Below, one piece after another: positions 24,413 to 33,798 of a DNA stretch of 64,000 nt. The position numbers were made by a program, and so were the translations under genes. Under the pieces are notes generated by a model, which was not told the origin of the DNA, ran no database searches, and worked only from the letters and a program-made list of their open reading frames with translations. The stretch comes from Pelosinus sp. (lineage in GTDB: Bacteria; Bacillota; Negativicutes; DSM-13327), in contig JARBUM010000003.1 in assembly GCA_029239675.1 (NCBI GenBank), forward strand, positions 53,687-117,686, written 5' to 3'. Within the stretch, counting starts at the first letter, position 1, and each line of letters begins with the position of its first letter.

Positions 24413-25303
24413 TTATTTTGCTAAACTAAACATTTTAAATGTATACTCCAGCCACGCTCTTGTGGCATAGGATAAATACGTATTACGCTTCCATGCAATC
24501 GCTAAATGCCATGGCTTAATATCATTTTTTAAAGGCAAGCAGGTAATGGATTTCAGATCAAGCTTAGCACATACAGTTTGCGGTAAAAAGGCAATTGCTA
24601 ATTTCGAAGCAACAATATCAACCATAAAATCCCATTGAGCCGTCTCGCACACTATTTTGGGCGCGAACCCTAGTTCCTTACATTTGTCTAGAATATGATC
24701 ATGTAAAGCAAAGTCATCTCTGTAGAGAACAAAGGATTCTTCCTGTAAATCACGAATATCAATGATGGATTTAGCTGCCAAATGATGATTTGAATCAACA
24801 ATCAGCATCAATGGGTCCTTCAAGAATGGAACCGTCTCTAATTCCACCTTCGTTCTTGTAGGTAATACAACAATACCAACATCAAGAATTCCTTCATGTA
24901 TTCTTTCCTCAACTTTTCTTGAACCAACCTCCACCAGATCTATTGTAATTTGCGGGTAAAGGGAACTAAATTCGGCTATGGCCTTAGGAAAAAGAGTTTG
25001 CACCATGGGAGAAATGCCAATCTTTAAATGGCCACTGGGAGTACCAGCCAAATTATATAATTCTGAATTAATGCTATTCAAGGTATCTAAAATGATTTTT
25101 GCCTTCTCAAAAAGCAACAAACCTGCATCTGTAAGAATGACCCGCTTTGGAGCTCGATGAAATAAAGCTACCCCCAATTCTCTTTCTAAGTTCTTAATCA
25201 GCTTACTAATCGTAGATTGTGAAACATATAAAACTTCGGAGGCCTTGGTGAAACTTTCTTGACGTGCTACCTCAGTAAAATACAACAAATGAATTATATC
25301 CAT
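24413..25303 (-). CDS. LysR-family regulator
   Basis: LysR transcription factor of 296 residues. DNA-binding helices show YFTEVARQESFTKASEVLYV and SQSTISKLIKNLERELG; the effector domain is residues 90-296, with GHLKIGISPM. It is closest in style to CynR/CitR/CidR-like members. No divergent target gene lies beside it (the upstream spacer leads to another minus-strand gene), so the regulon cannot be inferred. The ribosome site is weak (GGTG). Confidence 0.88.
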   Translation of the reverse strand: MDIIHLLYFTEVARQESFTKASEVLYVSQSTISKLIKNLERELGVALFHRAPKRVILTDAGLLLFEKAKIILDTLNSINSELYNLAGTPSGHLKIGISPMVQTLFPKAIAEFSSLYPQITIDLVEVGSRKVEERIHEGILDVGIVVLPTRTKVELETVPFLKDPLMLIVDSNHHLAAKSIIDIRDLQEESFVLYRDDFALHDHILDKCKELGFAPKIVCETAQWDFMVDIVASKLAIAFLPQTVCAKLDLKSITCLPLKNDIKPWHLAIAWKRNTYLSYATRAWLEYTFKMFSLAK

Positions 25304-25507
25304 ACAAAATCACCATACCAATATATAATTATTTTTATTAAAACTCCCAAATCGCCCTCCTGCTATTGATGCTCTACACATACTACCTATGTTTATTCTA
25401 AACCTCAGGAGTAATGAAGTAAAATATCTGTTATCCATAAGTACTATGAACTAAAGCAATAGAAAACCTTAATTTAAATAGGAACCATTAATTATCCTCT
25501 TAACAGA
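25304..25507. other. Gene-free spacer upstream of the LysR regulator
   Basis: AT-rich; it should hold the LysR promoter. I see no repeat or RNA motif before the terminator at 25508. Confidence 0.4.
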
Positions 25508-25550
25508 TAAAAACCTCCCACTATAGCTATTTCCGCTACAATAGGAGGTC
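25508..25550 (-). terminator. Terminator of the 25603 gene
   Basis: On the minus strand GACCTCCTATTGTAGC pairs imperfectly with GCTATAGTGGGAGGT and is followed by TTTTATC. Confidence 0.75.
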
Positions 25551-25602
25551 ATCTTTAGCTATTATAATTAATTGATCATTAGAGGCCAGAACTAGTACTC
25601 TC

Positions 25603-25929
25603 TTAATCTAGCATTTCATCATCTTTAGACTTGGAATAATAATATAAGAACCAATGGCGTAATACCATAAAACTTTCGATTGCTACAAATATAGAATAAA
25701 GGAATATAGTAAACATACATACACTTTTCACAATTTCATTCCCAATAAGAGATTGAATCATAAATTTTGAAACATCAATTATAGAACTATCTATAGGTAT
25801 CTCTGCAGGGATTGGTACTCGTTGCATCAAAAAAACCAACCGCCCAAAAATCAATAAATATAAATATAACTTTCCTAGTTTTTTTATAAGCAAAAATCGT
25901 TCCTCTGATAAATTCTTCAAAACTGACAT
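25603..25929 (-). CDS. Small two-helix membrane protein, unknown
   Basis: A 108-residue protein with two hydrophobic segments (about 25-40 and 70-95: LYLYLLIFGRLVFL and VCMFTIFLYSIFVAIESFMV) and an acidic tail KSKDDEMLD. ATG 25929 follows AGAGAGG by 7-8 nt. No family is recognised. Its neighbours are short unknown genes. Confidence 0.6.
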   Translation of the reverse strand: MSVLKNLSEERFLLIKKLGKLYLYLLIFGRLVFLMQRVPIPAEIPIDSSIIDVSKFMIQSLIGNEIVKSVCMFTIFLYSIFVAIESFMVLRHWFLYYYSKSKDDEMLD

Positions 25930-25999
25930 CGTTTTACCTCTCTCGTTCAATTTATCCTTATCATAATACAGTATAACATACTAGAGAGGCAAAAATAAT

Positions 26000-26039
26000 A
26001 GTAAGAACCGCTCTTTTTTTAAAGAGATCGGTTCTTACT
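26000..26039. terminator. Hairpin terminator
   Basis: AGTAAGAACCG/CGGTTCTTACT stem with an A/T-rich apical part, between the 25603 and 26048 genes; T-rich on both exits. Confidence 0.8.
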
Positions 26040-26047
26040 TTTAATTC

Positions 26048-26209
26048 TTATACCCTCTTTTTCTCAAGTTGTTTTATTCTTTGCTGATTCATTTTTTGTT
26101 TTGTGAGCTGCTTTAAATCAACTGGTTCAACCTTTGTACCGTACTCGGATGACAGCATATCCTCTAATTCTTCATGAGTTAAGGTATAAGAAATAACTTC
26201 TTTGCTCAT
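26048..26209 (-). CDS. Small basic hypothetical protein
   Basis: A 53-residue protein: an acidic N-terminal half (SYTLTHEELEDMLSSEYG) and a Lys/Gln-rich C-terminal helix (LKQLTKQKMNQQRIKQLEKK). ATG 26209 follows GGAAGGAG by about 6 nt. No known family. Confidence 0.6.
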   Translation of the reverse strand: MSKEVISYTLTHEELEDMLSSEYGTKVEPVDLKQLTKQKMNQQRIKQLEKKRV

Positions 26210-26318
26210 GCCATTCTCCTTCCTCAATAATATGCAATGCAAAAAAACAAAGAGAATCCCCTTCTATATTTATATGCGAAAACCTATTATTTTATGAGTT
26301 ATTTCTATTTGATTTCTA

Positions 26319-26621
26319 CTATTCACTCGCAAGCATCATCTTTCCACCATCTTCACTTCCAATAACCCATATAATAGAATCAATGGGATATCTAACAGTC
26401 CTATAGTAAAAAGTCTCTACTCTACTCGGCACTTCTTGCTTATGTACTATTTTTTGAAATATTTCTCCGCCTGCATATTCAACTGATAATTCGTATATCT
26501 GGAAATCACTCACTTTACTATCTTCATTTTCCCATTTTGCAATCATCTCCCAAAGGATGATCTGTATATCTATACCAACTGTTGACGTCACTAAACTCGT
26601 AGCATATTTCGGGTGAAACAT
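26319..26621 (-). CDS. DUF960-like protein
   Basis: A 100-residue protein with the layout of the DUF960 family: an N-terminal Y-x-T-x-x-V segment, IILWEMIAKWE, then DFQIYELS, FQKIVHKQEVP and a C-terminal IWVIGSEDGGKMMLASE. Family members are of unknown function. A GGGAG ribosome site precedes the ATG. Confidence 0.72.
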   Translation of the reverse strand: MFHPKYATSLVTSTVGIDIQIILWEMIAKWENEDSKVSDFQIYELSVEYAGGEIFQKIVHKQEVPSRVETFYYRTVRYPIDSIIWVIGSEDGGKMMLASE

Positions 26622-26725
26622 AAAAACACTCCCATTCTAGGATTTTTGCTCTTATGTTAATCTATGCAATCTATAGCATGTACAGAACCAAATTAGAGAT
26701 GATACAAAAAATATAACCGAGCTAT

Positions 26726-26748
26726 ACCCAAGGATTCGTTCCTTGGGT
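26726..26748. other. Perfect small hairpin
   Basis: ACCCAAGGA/TCCTTGGGT with a short TTCGT loop region, in the spacer between tRNA-Ala and the DUF960 gene. A weak U-rich tail follows on the plus strand. It may be a remnant terminator. Confidence 0.5.
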
Positions 26749-26811
26749 TATTCTTATAACCCCATATTCAACTGCTTCATAAATTTATTCCAAAAATAGG
26801 CCTACAAATAC

Positions 26812-26850
26812 AAAAAGGCTTCGACAGAAAAATCCGCGAAGCCTTGTATT
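26812..26850 (-). terminator. Terminator after tRNA-Ala
   Basis: On the minus strand AAGGCTTCG/CGAAGCCTT stem followed by TTTTGTATTTG, just after the tRNA 3' end. Confidence 0.85.
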
Positions 26851-26853
26851 TAC

Positions 26854-26929
<76 letters not shown>

Positions 26930-27043
26930 ACATTTTTAGTTGTTCCATCAGTAACTATTCTTACTCGAATTGCTGCCGACATCAATCATATTATCATACA
27001 TAGTTACATAATGTCAATAATATAATTCAGGAAAATTCTGTTT

Positions 27044-27961
27044 TTATAAACATTTCTCATCTAACAAATCAATTAGTTGAGCAATTTCTGGTTTAGAAAC
27101 TTGCCCATTAGCCCCGATAGCTTCGCCCTTACGACGCATTTCTTCATTAATCAATGAGGAGAAGATAATTACCGGTAATTTGGCTAATACTCTATCTTCT
27201 CTAACACGCTTCAATAAATGATGACCATCCATTTGTGGCATTTCAATATCCGTAATCAACAAATGTACATTGTCTTCAATAGGTGCTCCTGAATCTGCTA
27301 ATACGGTTAATGCATCCCATGCATCTTTACCATTATTATAAGCAGTTATATTGAGGTAACCAGCTTCATGAAGTGTTTCAACTAATAAATCCCTAAGCAT
27401 CTTAGAATCTTCAGCTATTATGATTTTTTTGGTCTTCCGATGTTCTTTCAAGTCATCAGTACTTTCGGGAATAGTCGTTAGCTTGATATTAATCTGAGGA
27501 TTAATATCTGCAACAATCTTTTCAAAATCCAGTAGAATAACTATTTTTTCTCCCATCTTGATAATACCAACAACCATATCAGAATTAGTAACATTAGGAG
27601 GTGGCTCCATAACCGACCAAGACACTCTATGTATGCGAGAAACCTCGTTCACTAAAAAACCAATAAAATAATTATTCAACTCACTTACAATAATGTTTTT
27701 AGTACTTGATTCCAGATCCTCAGTTCCTAAACAGCGAGGTAAATTGACCAATGGCATTACCCGTCCGCGCAATGTAAAAATACCATCAACATAAGGATGG
27801 GAATTCGGCATTTGAGTAATGGGAACAAGATTAATAACTTCTCGTACCTTAGCAACGTTAATCCCATAATTTACTTTACCAACAGTAAATTCTACAATTT
27901 CAAATTCATTCGTACCCGTTTCTAACAATATTCCTTTTTTAGCGTTAGCAGCATCACTCAT
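27044..27961 (-). CDS. cheV: Chemotaxis coupling protein CheV
   Basis: CheW-REC fusion of 305 residues that links chemoreceptors to CheA and adapts the signal by phosphorylation. The CheW domain is at about 15-160 (VGKVNYGINVAKVREVI, NLRGRV-like TLRGRVMPLV). The receiver domain is at about 178-305 with IIAEDSKM, the phospho-acceptor Asp in LLITDIEMPQMDG, and SKPE. GGAGG precedes the ATG. It implies that the organism is motile. It stands alone here, with no other che or fla genes in the window. Confidence 0.95.
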   Translation of the reverse strand: MSDAANAKKGILLETGTNEFEIVEFTVGKVNYGINVAKVREVINLVPITQMPNSHPYVDGIFTLRGRVMPLVNLPRCLGTEDLESSTKNIIVSELNNYFIGFLVNEVSRIHRVSWSVMEPPPNVTNSDMVVGIIKMGEKIVILLDFEKIVADINPQINIKLTTIPESTDDLKEHRKTKKIIIAEDSKMLRDLLVETLHEAGYLNITAYNNGKDAWDALTVLADSGAPIEDNVHLLITDIEMPQMDGHHLLKRVREDRVLAKLPVIIFSSLINEEMRRKGEAIGANGQVSKPEIAQLIDLLDEKCL

Positions 27962-28099
27962 AGAAACGCCTCCAGTTTTTATATTGACTTACCGCAGCTT
28001 GCGATTGCCGATATTCGTATTTATCTATTTCTCCTTTAATTTTCTCGAAAAAACTCATAATTCCTTCTTTTCTAGCTAATATTCTGGTAAAATTCCTCA

Positions 28100-28140
28100 A
28101 AATAAAAGATTATTGTCACTTTGCTGACAATAATCTTTTA
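28100..28140 (-). terminator. Terminator after cvfB
   Basis: AAAAGATTATTGTCA/TGACAATAATCTTTTA hairpin. On the minus strand the stem exits into TTTTATTTTG. Confidence 0.88.
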
Positions 28141-28163
28141 AAACTAACTACAGTTGCTTTATT

Positions 28164-29048
28164 CTAGCTTTTCGTATCATCTTTTTCTAAAAGATACGTC
28201 CATCCTTCACGCTCTTCTACATATCCAGTTCTTATTAAGCTTCCTAATGCTCTCTTAAAGGCTGATTTACTGATGTGAAATCTTTCTTTAATGATTTCAG
28301 GGGAAGTGGCATCACTATATGGCATTTTACCATTGCGAGAGTATAAGAGAGCAAGTATAGCATCAGCATCTGTATTAATCGCTTCCTGCTTAAGAGGACG
28401 CATAGAAACATTAATCCGCCCATCTTCCCGAATATGAGTAATACGTGCCGTTATTTCATCCCCTACATTGGGTCTTGTAAGAATCTCACTGGTATGCATA
28501 AAGGCAATATAACGTTCCTTGGTAAATAAAAACGCTCCTTGCTCATTATAGTTATACAATGAACCTGTAACCATATCGCCAATTTTGGCATCCGTTGCTG
28601 GAACAGAAGCTCTCCGAAGTTCATCTTCTACTTCCATGCTAACAGCAGGTCTTCCGGATTTATCTATATATAGCTTAACCCATACCTTATCACCGCGCTT
28701 CAAATTACCTCGCATACCGGCAAAAGGCATAAAGACACCACGCTCAGCACCAATATCAACGAAGGCTCCATCAGAAGTCGTATTGATGACTGTGACCCTA
28801 GCTACCTGCCCCACTTGCATTTTGGGCAAACGCATACTGGCAGTAAGACGGCCTTTCGGATCTAGATACAAATAGACGGAGATTTCATCTCCAATTGCCA
28901 CTGTATCTGTCGTTTGCTGTTGTTTATGCAACAAGATATCATCATTTGTATTACCAGTGCCCGCATCTAAGAAGACGCCAAATTCACTAGATCTGACTAC
29001 TTTTAAGGTTACTACACTACCTGGAGTCAGTTTATTTGTTATTTCCAT
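28164..29048 (-). CDS. cvfB: S1-domain RNA-binding protein CvfB/YitL
   Basis: RNA-binding protein of 294 residues with tandem S1-like OB domains (about 5-60, 68-135 and 145-215: GSVVTLKVVRSSEFGVFLDA, GQVARVTVINTTSDGAFVD, GDMVTGSLYNYNEQGAFLF) and a C-terminal winged helix (225-294). Known as CvfB in Staphylococcus, a regulator of virulence gene mRNA; YitL in Bacillus. ATG 29048 follows AGGTGG; a GTG 12 bases upstream lies inside that site. It is the last gene of a cluster starting at nadD. Confidence 0.92.
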   Translation of the reverse strand: MEITNKLTPGSVVTLKVVRSSEFGVFLDAGTGNTNDDILLHKQQQTTDTVAIGDEISVYLYLDPKGRLTASMRLPKMQVGQVARVTVINTTSDGAFVDIGAERGVFMPFAGMRGNLKRGDKVWVKLYIDKSGRPAVSMEVEDELRRASVPATDAKIGDMVTGSLYNYNEQGAFLFTKERYIAFMHTSEILTRPNVGDEITARITHIREDGRINVSMRPLKQEAINTDADAILALLYSRNGKMPYSDATSPEIIKERFHISKSAFKRALGSLIRTGYVEEREGWTYLLEKDDTKS

Positions 29049-29106
29049 TATAACTACCACCTATATACCAACAGTGTTTAGCATCACCATCCAAAACTGT
29101 GGCAAA

Positions 29107-29478
29107 TTATTCGTTTTCGGTTAATTGATTTTCCATTAGATCCTTCATTCGAGCATTGCCCCAAAGCCGCTCCAAATTATAGTATTCTCTTTCTTCTTCT
29201 ATAAAAACATGGGCAATACAAGCACCAAAATCTAATAAAATCCAACGTCCTTGACGATGCCCTTCTTTATGCAATAAATCTACACCTTGTTTTTTCAGTT
29301 CGTCTTCAATATTGTCGGCAATAGCCTGTACCTGGATCGTAGATTTTGCACTGCAAACTACAAACGAGTCGGTAACGGAAGAAACTCCACCCACATCAAG
29401 AATCACGATATCTGTAGCCTTTTTATCCTCGGCAGCCACCACAATCATTTCTGCTAACGTTTTAGTTGTATCACTCAT
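29107..29478 (-). CDS. rsfS: Ribosomal silencing factor
   Basis: Binds ribosomal protein L14 and blocks subunit joining under starvation; 123 residues, normal length. It shows the family pattern VSSVTDSFVVCSAKS, GHRQGRWILLDFG and HVFIEEEREYYNLERLWG. AGGAGG precedes the ATG. The order nadD...yqeK...rsfS is conserved in Firmicutes. Confidence 0.95.
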   Translation of the reverse strand: MSDTTKTLAEMIVVAAEDKKATDIVILDVGGVSSVTDSFVVCSAKSTIQVQAIADNIEDELKKQGVDLLHKEGHRQGRWILLDFGACIAHVFIEEEREYYNLERLWGNARMKDLMENQLTENE

Positions 29479-29565
29479 AAAAATCCTCCTACTATTTACA
29501 TATTCGTTTCGTTTTACTTTATCATTGCACTTAACCTTGCATATTCATAATGAATTACCATCTTC

Positions 29566-30546
29566 TTAATTGTTGCTTATTGACTCGTGAAATATACCAC
29601 TCATCTTAGCATCTTCACCAATTAACATTCGATCTACTAATTGTTTCGTCTGCTGTTGGTCATGATTCCAGAAGCTGATGCCATCAACTGTAGCAAATTT
29701 TCCTGGTAGCATGTCCACATGCAAATCTCTTGTTCTAAATGACTTTAAGGAATTCGCCAATTTTAGCCCCTTGAAGGTAGTTATGTCTGTTCTTACATAT
29801 TGATTCATGGTGTTTAGTAAAGAGGGTATCTTTAATAGAGTACCAACATTCATAGTCTTTTCCACCATTGCTTTTAAAAACCGTTGTTGCCGTTGCACAC
29901 GACCAATGTCACCAAGCTCATCACTACGAAATCTGACATATTGACCTGATTTACTACCATCCAGATGCTGATATCCTTTACTGAGGTGAATCGCTAAATT
30001 AGCATAAGGGTCTTCATAATTCATATCATTTTCTACATATAAATCAACACCACCCAAGATGTCAACAACCTCAATAAATGCTTGCCAATCAATGACTACA
30101 TGATAGTGAATAGGAATTTGCAATAACTGCTCAACAGTCTGCACCGCTAAGGAAGAACCACCATAAAAAAAAGCATGAGTAATTTTTTCAGCACCCTTAT
30201 GCCCTTGAATAGCAACTCGAGTATCTCGAGGAATGGATAAGAGATTTACAGCTCCACTCTCTTTATTGATGTTAGCCACTATTATAGTATCCGAACGCTT
30301 AGGCGCGTTGGGATATTCATTATCGCCATCATCTACACCCATAAGCAAGATATTAATGTATGGACCTGTTGCTTCTGATACTTTATCACTTTCCGCCTTT
30401 GGGCTTAAAACAGGAGCAGTCGAGAATTGTTGATATGCATATACCGCTGCCCAAGATAAGGATGCTACAAGAGCAATCAAAATGAAAACTAGTAAAAATA
30501 ATCTTTTCCAACGTATTTTACGACGTTGAGGACGCAGGCGTGACAT
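29566..30546 (-). CDS. LytR-CpsA-Psr family glycopolymer ligase
   Basis: Membrane-anchored LCP protein of 326 residues; members transfer undecaprenyl-linked glycopolymers to peptidoglycan or to proteins. A basic N-terminus and one membrane helix (about 12-35) are followed by the catalytic domain with NILLMGVDDGDNEY, SDTIIVANIN, LLSIPRDTRV (the arginine that contacts pyrophosphate), KITHAFFYGG and GGVDLYVENDM. GGAGG precedes the ATG. It sits in the yqeK-rsfS cluster, as in many Negativicutes and Clostridia. Wall glycopolymer attachment is the family role; its exact substrate here is unknown. Confidence 0.93.
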   Translation of the reverse strand: MSRLRPQRRKIRWKRLFLLVFILIALVASLSWAAVYAYQQFSTAPVLSPKAESDKVSEATGPYINILLMGVDDGDNEYPNAPKRSDTIIVANINKESGAVNLLSIPRDTRVAIQGHKGAEKITHAFFYGGSSLAVQTVEQLLQIPIHYHVVIDWQAFIEVVDILGGVDLYVENDMNYEDPYANLAIHLSKGYQHLDGSKSGQYVRFRSDELGDIGRVQRQQRFLKAMVEKTMNVGTLLKIPSLLNTMNQYVRTDITTFKGLKLANSLKSFRTRDLHVDMLPGKFATVDGISFWNHDQQQTKQLVDRMLIGEDAKMSGIFHESISNN

Positions 30547-30586
30547 GCATATTCCTCCTCTCTAGATATTACTGCAGTATGTAATA

Positions 30587-31156
30587 TTAGTGTACACCCT
30601 TTAACAACAAATCATTACGAGCTTCAATGGTAGCAGGATGTATTAATCCGCCTCGTTCTAAAATGTAAGATATGCTCTGATTCAAAGCCAACAGCAATGC
30701 TTTGTCTAAATCACTCTGAGCCAGCGTCCTAATCTCTTCTAATCCACCGAAATTACGACCAGGCTCAATGACATCCGCTAAATAAATAATTTTATCTAAC
30801 ATAGACATATGCGTTCCACCTGTTGTATGCAAAAAAATAGCTTGTAAAATTTCAGCATCATGAATTTGGAACTCCGCTTCAGCTAATTTGGCTGCAAGGG
30901 GAGCATGCAGCAATATAGGCTCCGCTCTTTCCATATCATTCACCACTATACCAAAGGCTTGTGCTCTTGGCAAGAACTCTTCTACAGGTATCTCACGAGC
31001 TACATCATGTAAAAGTCCTGCCAGCTTAGCTTTGACTCTATCACAGCCAAATCGTTCAGCCATTTCCTCTGCCGTTTTACTTACACCAATAGAATGTTCT
31101 AACCTTTTTGGTGATAAAGTCTTTGATAACTGGGCTAATATATTCTTATAATCCAT
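30587..31156 (-). CDS. yqeK: HD-domain Ap4A hydrolase YqeK
   Basis: Symmetrical dinucleoside tetraphosphate hydrolase of the HD superfamily, 189 residues. Metal ligands are visible as HSIGV, the LLHDVA His-Asp pair, LLHAPLAA, FLHTTGG and YLADVIEPGRNF. ATG 31156 with GGTG upstream is preferred to an upstream GTG. It is the neighbour of nadD as in most Firmicutes and likely has a role in Ap4A control during stress. Confidence 0.93.
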   Translation of the reverse strand: MDYKNILAQLSKTLSPKRLEHSIGVSKTAEEMAERFGCDRVKAKLAGLLHDVAREIPVEEFLPRAQAFGIVVNDMERAEPILLHAPLAAKLAEAEFQIHDAEILQAIFLHTTGGTHMSMLDKIIYLADVIEPGRNFGGLEEIRTLAQSDLDKALLLALNQSISYILERGGLIHPATIEARNDLLLKGVH

Positions 31157-31249
31157 TTTATTCACCACAATATCTTTAATTTAGAACTATTCTTTAAATA
31201 CTTAATATGTAATGTAGTAAAATTCGCCAAATTATATCATTTTCCTGCT

Positions 31250-31285
31250 ATAAAAAATAAAAGCCTCCTATAAAGAAGGCTTACA
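31250..31285 (-). terminator. Terminator of the RRM gene
   Basis: On the minus strand AAGCCTTC/GAGGCTT stem followed by TTATTTTTTATAG. Confidence 0.82.
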
Positions 31286-31291
31286 TCTTAA

Positions 31292-31543
31292 TTATTGTTC
31301 CCGTGGCCTAGCCTCATTCACTACAATCTGTCTTCCACCAAAATCACTACCATTCATCATACTGACCATCTTCTCAGCATCTGCATCATCTACTTCTACA
31401 AATCCAAATCCTCTAGAGCGTCCTGTTTCCTTATCTGTAATAATACGACTAGAGATTACACTCCCATGTTCTTTAAACACATCTGCTAAATCACTATCAT
31501 TTGTTGACCAGGGTAAATTACCCACATAAAGCGTTTTTGACAT
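31292..31543 (-). CDS. RRM-domain RNA-binding protein
   Basis: A single RNA-recognition motif of 83 residues with RNP2 (LYVGNLPW) at residues 4-11 and RNP1 (RGFGFVEV) near 43-50, the form of the short bacterial/cyanobacterial Rbp proteins. ATG 31543 has AAAGGTGA upstream; a longer frame starting at 31594 adds an unrelated N-terminus. Its terminator lies between it and yqeK, so it may form its own transcript. Probable RNA chaperone or regulator. Confidence 0.92.
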   Translation of the reverse strand: MSKTLYVGNLPWSTNDSDLADVFKEHGSVISSRIITDKETGRSRGFGFVEVDDADAEKMVSMMNGSDFGGRQIVVNEARPREQ

Positions 31544-31674
31544 CTGGAAAATCACCTTTCTTTTGTTAGATTCTAAAAACTGTTGTACTAACATTATCTA
31601 CGAAACCATAGTATTTATGCCTAACTTTTTTTGCCAAAAGAGTGTAATGGCTATAAGAAAGATGATCCTCTTAA

Positions 31675-32292
31675 TTATTCTTTATATAAATTTTCTTTAC
31701 AAATATAATTTTCTACACTTTCAGGGACAATATATTTGATGGATCTACCTTGCCGCACTTTTTCCCGTATATCTGTAGATGAAATTTCTAGTTCTGGGGT
31801 AGGCAAAGAGTGAATGCGATTATACCCCTTCTCGCCAAAAGGTTTTATTATATCATCTAGTGTATAAACACTGCCCGGACGATTGGCTGCAATGAAATGG
31901 CATACTTCCAAAAGTCGATCAATATCCTTCCATGATGGTAACTCTGGTACTGTGTCAGAGCCAACAATAAAGTAAAACTCTGTATTATCACCATATTGGT
32001 TGATCAATTCTAATACAGTATCAATGGCATAAGAAAGTCCTGGTCTTTCTATTTCGATGGATGATACATAGAAATGAGGATTGGAATAGGTTGCCATTAC
32101 GGTCATCATATATCGATGAAGTGGTTTTCCAACTTGGAAATGCTGCTTATGGGGTGGATTGGCGGCAGGAATAAACAAGACTCTTTCAAGATCATATTCT
32201 ACTCGTACCGCTTCAGCCGTAGCCAAATGACCGGTATGGATAGGGTCAAATGTACCGCCCATAATACCGATCTTACGTTTTTTATCTGACAT
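31675..32292 (-). CDS. nadD: Nicotinate-nucleotide adenylyltransferase
   Basis: Converts NaMN and ATP to deamido-NAD; 205 residues. The nucleotidyltransferase motif GGTFDPIHTGH is at residue 12, with PAANPPHK, FIVGSDTVPELPSW and ISSTDIR at the C-terminal site. A GGGAG site precedes the ATG. It heads the cluster that includes yqeK, the LCP gene, rsfS and cvfB. Confidence 0.96.
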   Translation of the reverse strand: MSDKKRKIGIMGGTFDPIHTGHLATAEAVRVEYDLERVLFIPAANPPHKQHFQVGKPLHRYMMTVMATYSNPHFYVSSIEIERPGLSYAIDTVLELINQYGDNTEFYFIVGSDTVPELPSWKDIDRLLEVCHFIAANRPGSVYTLDDIIKPFGEKGYNRIHSLPTPELEISSTDIREKVRQGRSIKYIVPESVENYICKENLYKE

Positions 32293-32384
32293 AAAGGTTT
32301 CTCCCTATGCTTCAAATATTCTTGTCTTATTATAGCACACCCCAAAAAAGACAAGAGTATCTTTTCTTCAGTAAATTACAAAGT

Positions 32385-32525
32385 CTATCGCATCAACGTT
32401 TGAATCAATATTCTAATGCCAGCCATAACCGCTGCCATAATCATAATGGCCCTAATATAGTCCAAACAGTCATGTTTGCCTTTGTCTGTTTTTAAATAAT
32501 TCATCAAGGAATAAAAATATCCCAT
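32385..32525 (-). CDS. 46-residue membrane-associated protein
   Basis: A short frame starting MGYFYSLMNYLKTDKGKHDC and ending in a hydrophobic helix (IMIMAAVMAGIRILI). GAGGAG lies 6 nt before the ATG, an excellent site. It lies between the ABC exporter genes and nadD on the same strand. No family is recognised. Confidence 0.65.
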   Translation of the reverse strand: MGYFYSLMNYLKTDKGKHDCLDYIRAIMIMAAVMAGIRILIQTLMR

Positions 32526-32579
32526 TTTTTTCTCCTCATCGTAAAGAATAAGCATATTTTACCACAAAACACTTACCTT

Positions 32580-33794
32580 TTATTCATAGCGTAGAGCATC
32601 GATAGGATCTAATAACGCTGCTTTTCTAGCTGGGTATATGCCAAAAAACAATCCAATTGCTACAGAAAAGCCAAATGCCATAAAAATGGAACCTGAGGAA
32701 ATAGCAGTGTTCCATCCCGCTACCGCCGAAATGGCATATGCCGCGCCAATCCCTAGCCCAATACCAATCAAACCGCCTGTTACGCCAATCACAATGGCTT
32801 CAATGAGAAACTGTAATAAAATATTCCGATAAGTGGCACCTAAGGCTTTGCGAATGCCGATTTCTCTCGTACGTTCTGTTACTGATACTAGCATGATGTT
32901 CATGATGCCAATCCCACCAACTAATAGGGATATTGCTGCAATATTTCCTAAGAGCAAGGTAATCGTTTTGGTGGTTTCTTCTGCTGTAGCCATAACCGCT
33001 GCTAAATTACGAACAGTAAAGTCATCGGGTACATCTTTTGATAACTTATGCCGTGAGCGTAAAAGAGAAGTAATGTCTTCTTGCACTTGATTAATAACTT
33101 CTGGATTTGCAGCCTGTACGCTAATGGTTTGCACATAACTAATTCCCATCATACGTTCTTGAGCCGTCGTTAAGGGAATAATCACTACATCATCTTGGTC
33201 CATGCCACCAGCCGACTGCCCTTTTCCTTCAAATACACCAACTACGACAAAGGGAGCGGAATTAATTCGCACGGTCTGCCCTACGGGGTATATGGTACCA
33301 AATAGATTATCCGCAGTAGTTTTACCTAAAACCGCTACCCTCATTCTAGTATCTACCTCTTGATTGGAAAAAAAACGCCCCATCTCCACATTAAAATTAC
33401 GAACACTCACAAATTCAGGCGTAGTCCCCTGCACTGTCGTCATCCAATTTTTATTGCCATACACCAACTGATATTGTTTACTGACACTCGGCGCCACTCC
33501 ACTGGCTCCTGCTACTTGACGCCCTATAGCTTGGGCATCTTTGTTGGTAAGAGTGGTATTGGAACCCGCAGCTAACCTAACGCCAGAAGGTGATGTAGCA
33601 CCAGGAGTAATAATAATAAGATTACTTCCTAAACCAGCAATTGAATTTTGTATTTTATTCTGCACTCCCATACCAATCGAAACCATGGCAATCACAGCTC
33701 CTACACCAATAATAATCCCCAGCATAGTCAATACAGAACGGAGTTTATTAGCCCTTAATCCTTCTAATGCAATGATAATACTTTCCCAGAACAA
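32580..33794 (-). CDS. MacB-type ABC transporter permease
   Basis: A 404-residue FtsX/MacB permease: an N-terminal helix (SIIIALEGLRANKLRSVLTML), a MacB-type extracytoplasmic domain (about 45-240) and three C-terminal helices with TERTREIGIRKALGA. It probably exports a drug, peptide or lipid with the ATPase and HlyD genes. The start is TTG 33794: AGGAGGTGAT is 7 nt upstream and overlaps the stop of the ATPase gene. The upstream frame extension would run into that gene. Confidence 0.92.
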   Translation of the reverse strand: MFWESIIIALEGLRANKLRSVLTMLGIIIGVGAVIAMVSIGMGVQNKIQNSIAGLGSNLIIITPGATSPSGVRLAAGSNTTLTNKDAQAIGRQVAGASGVAPSVSKQYQLVYGNKNWMTTVQGTTPEFVSVRNFNVEMGRFFSNQEVDTRMRVAVLGKTTADNLFGTIYPVGQTVRINSAPFVVVGVFEGKGQSAGGMDQDDVVIIPLTTAQERMMGISYVQTISVQAANPEVINQVQEDITSLLRSRHKLSKDVPDDFTVRNLAAVMATAEETTKTITLLLGNIAAISLLVGGIGIMNIMLVSVTERTREIGIRKALGATYRNILLQFLIEAIVIGVTGGLIGIGLGIGAAYAISAVAGWNTAISSGSIFMAFGFSVAIGLFFGIYPARKAALLDPIDALRYE

Positions 33795-33798
33795 AAGA

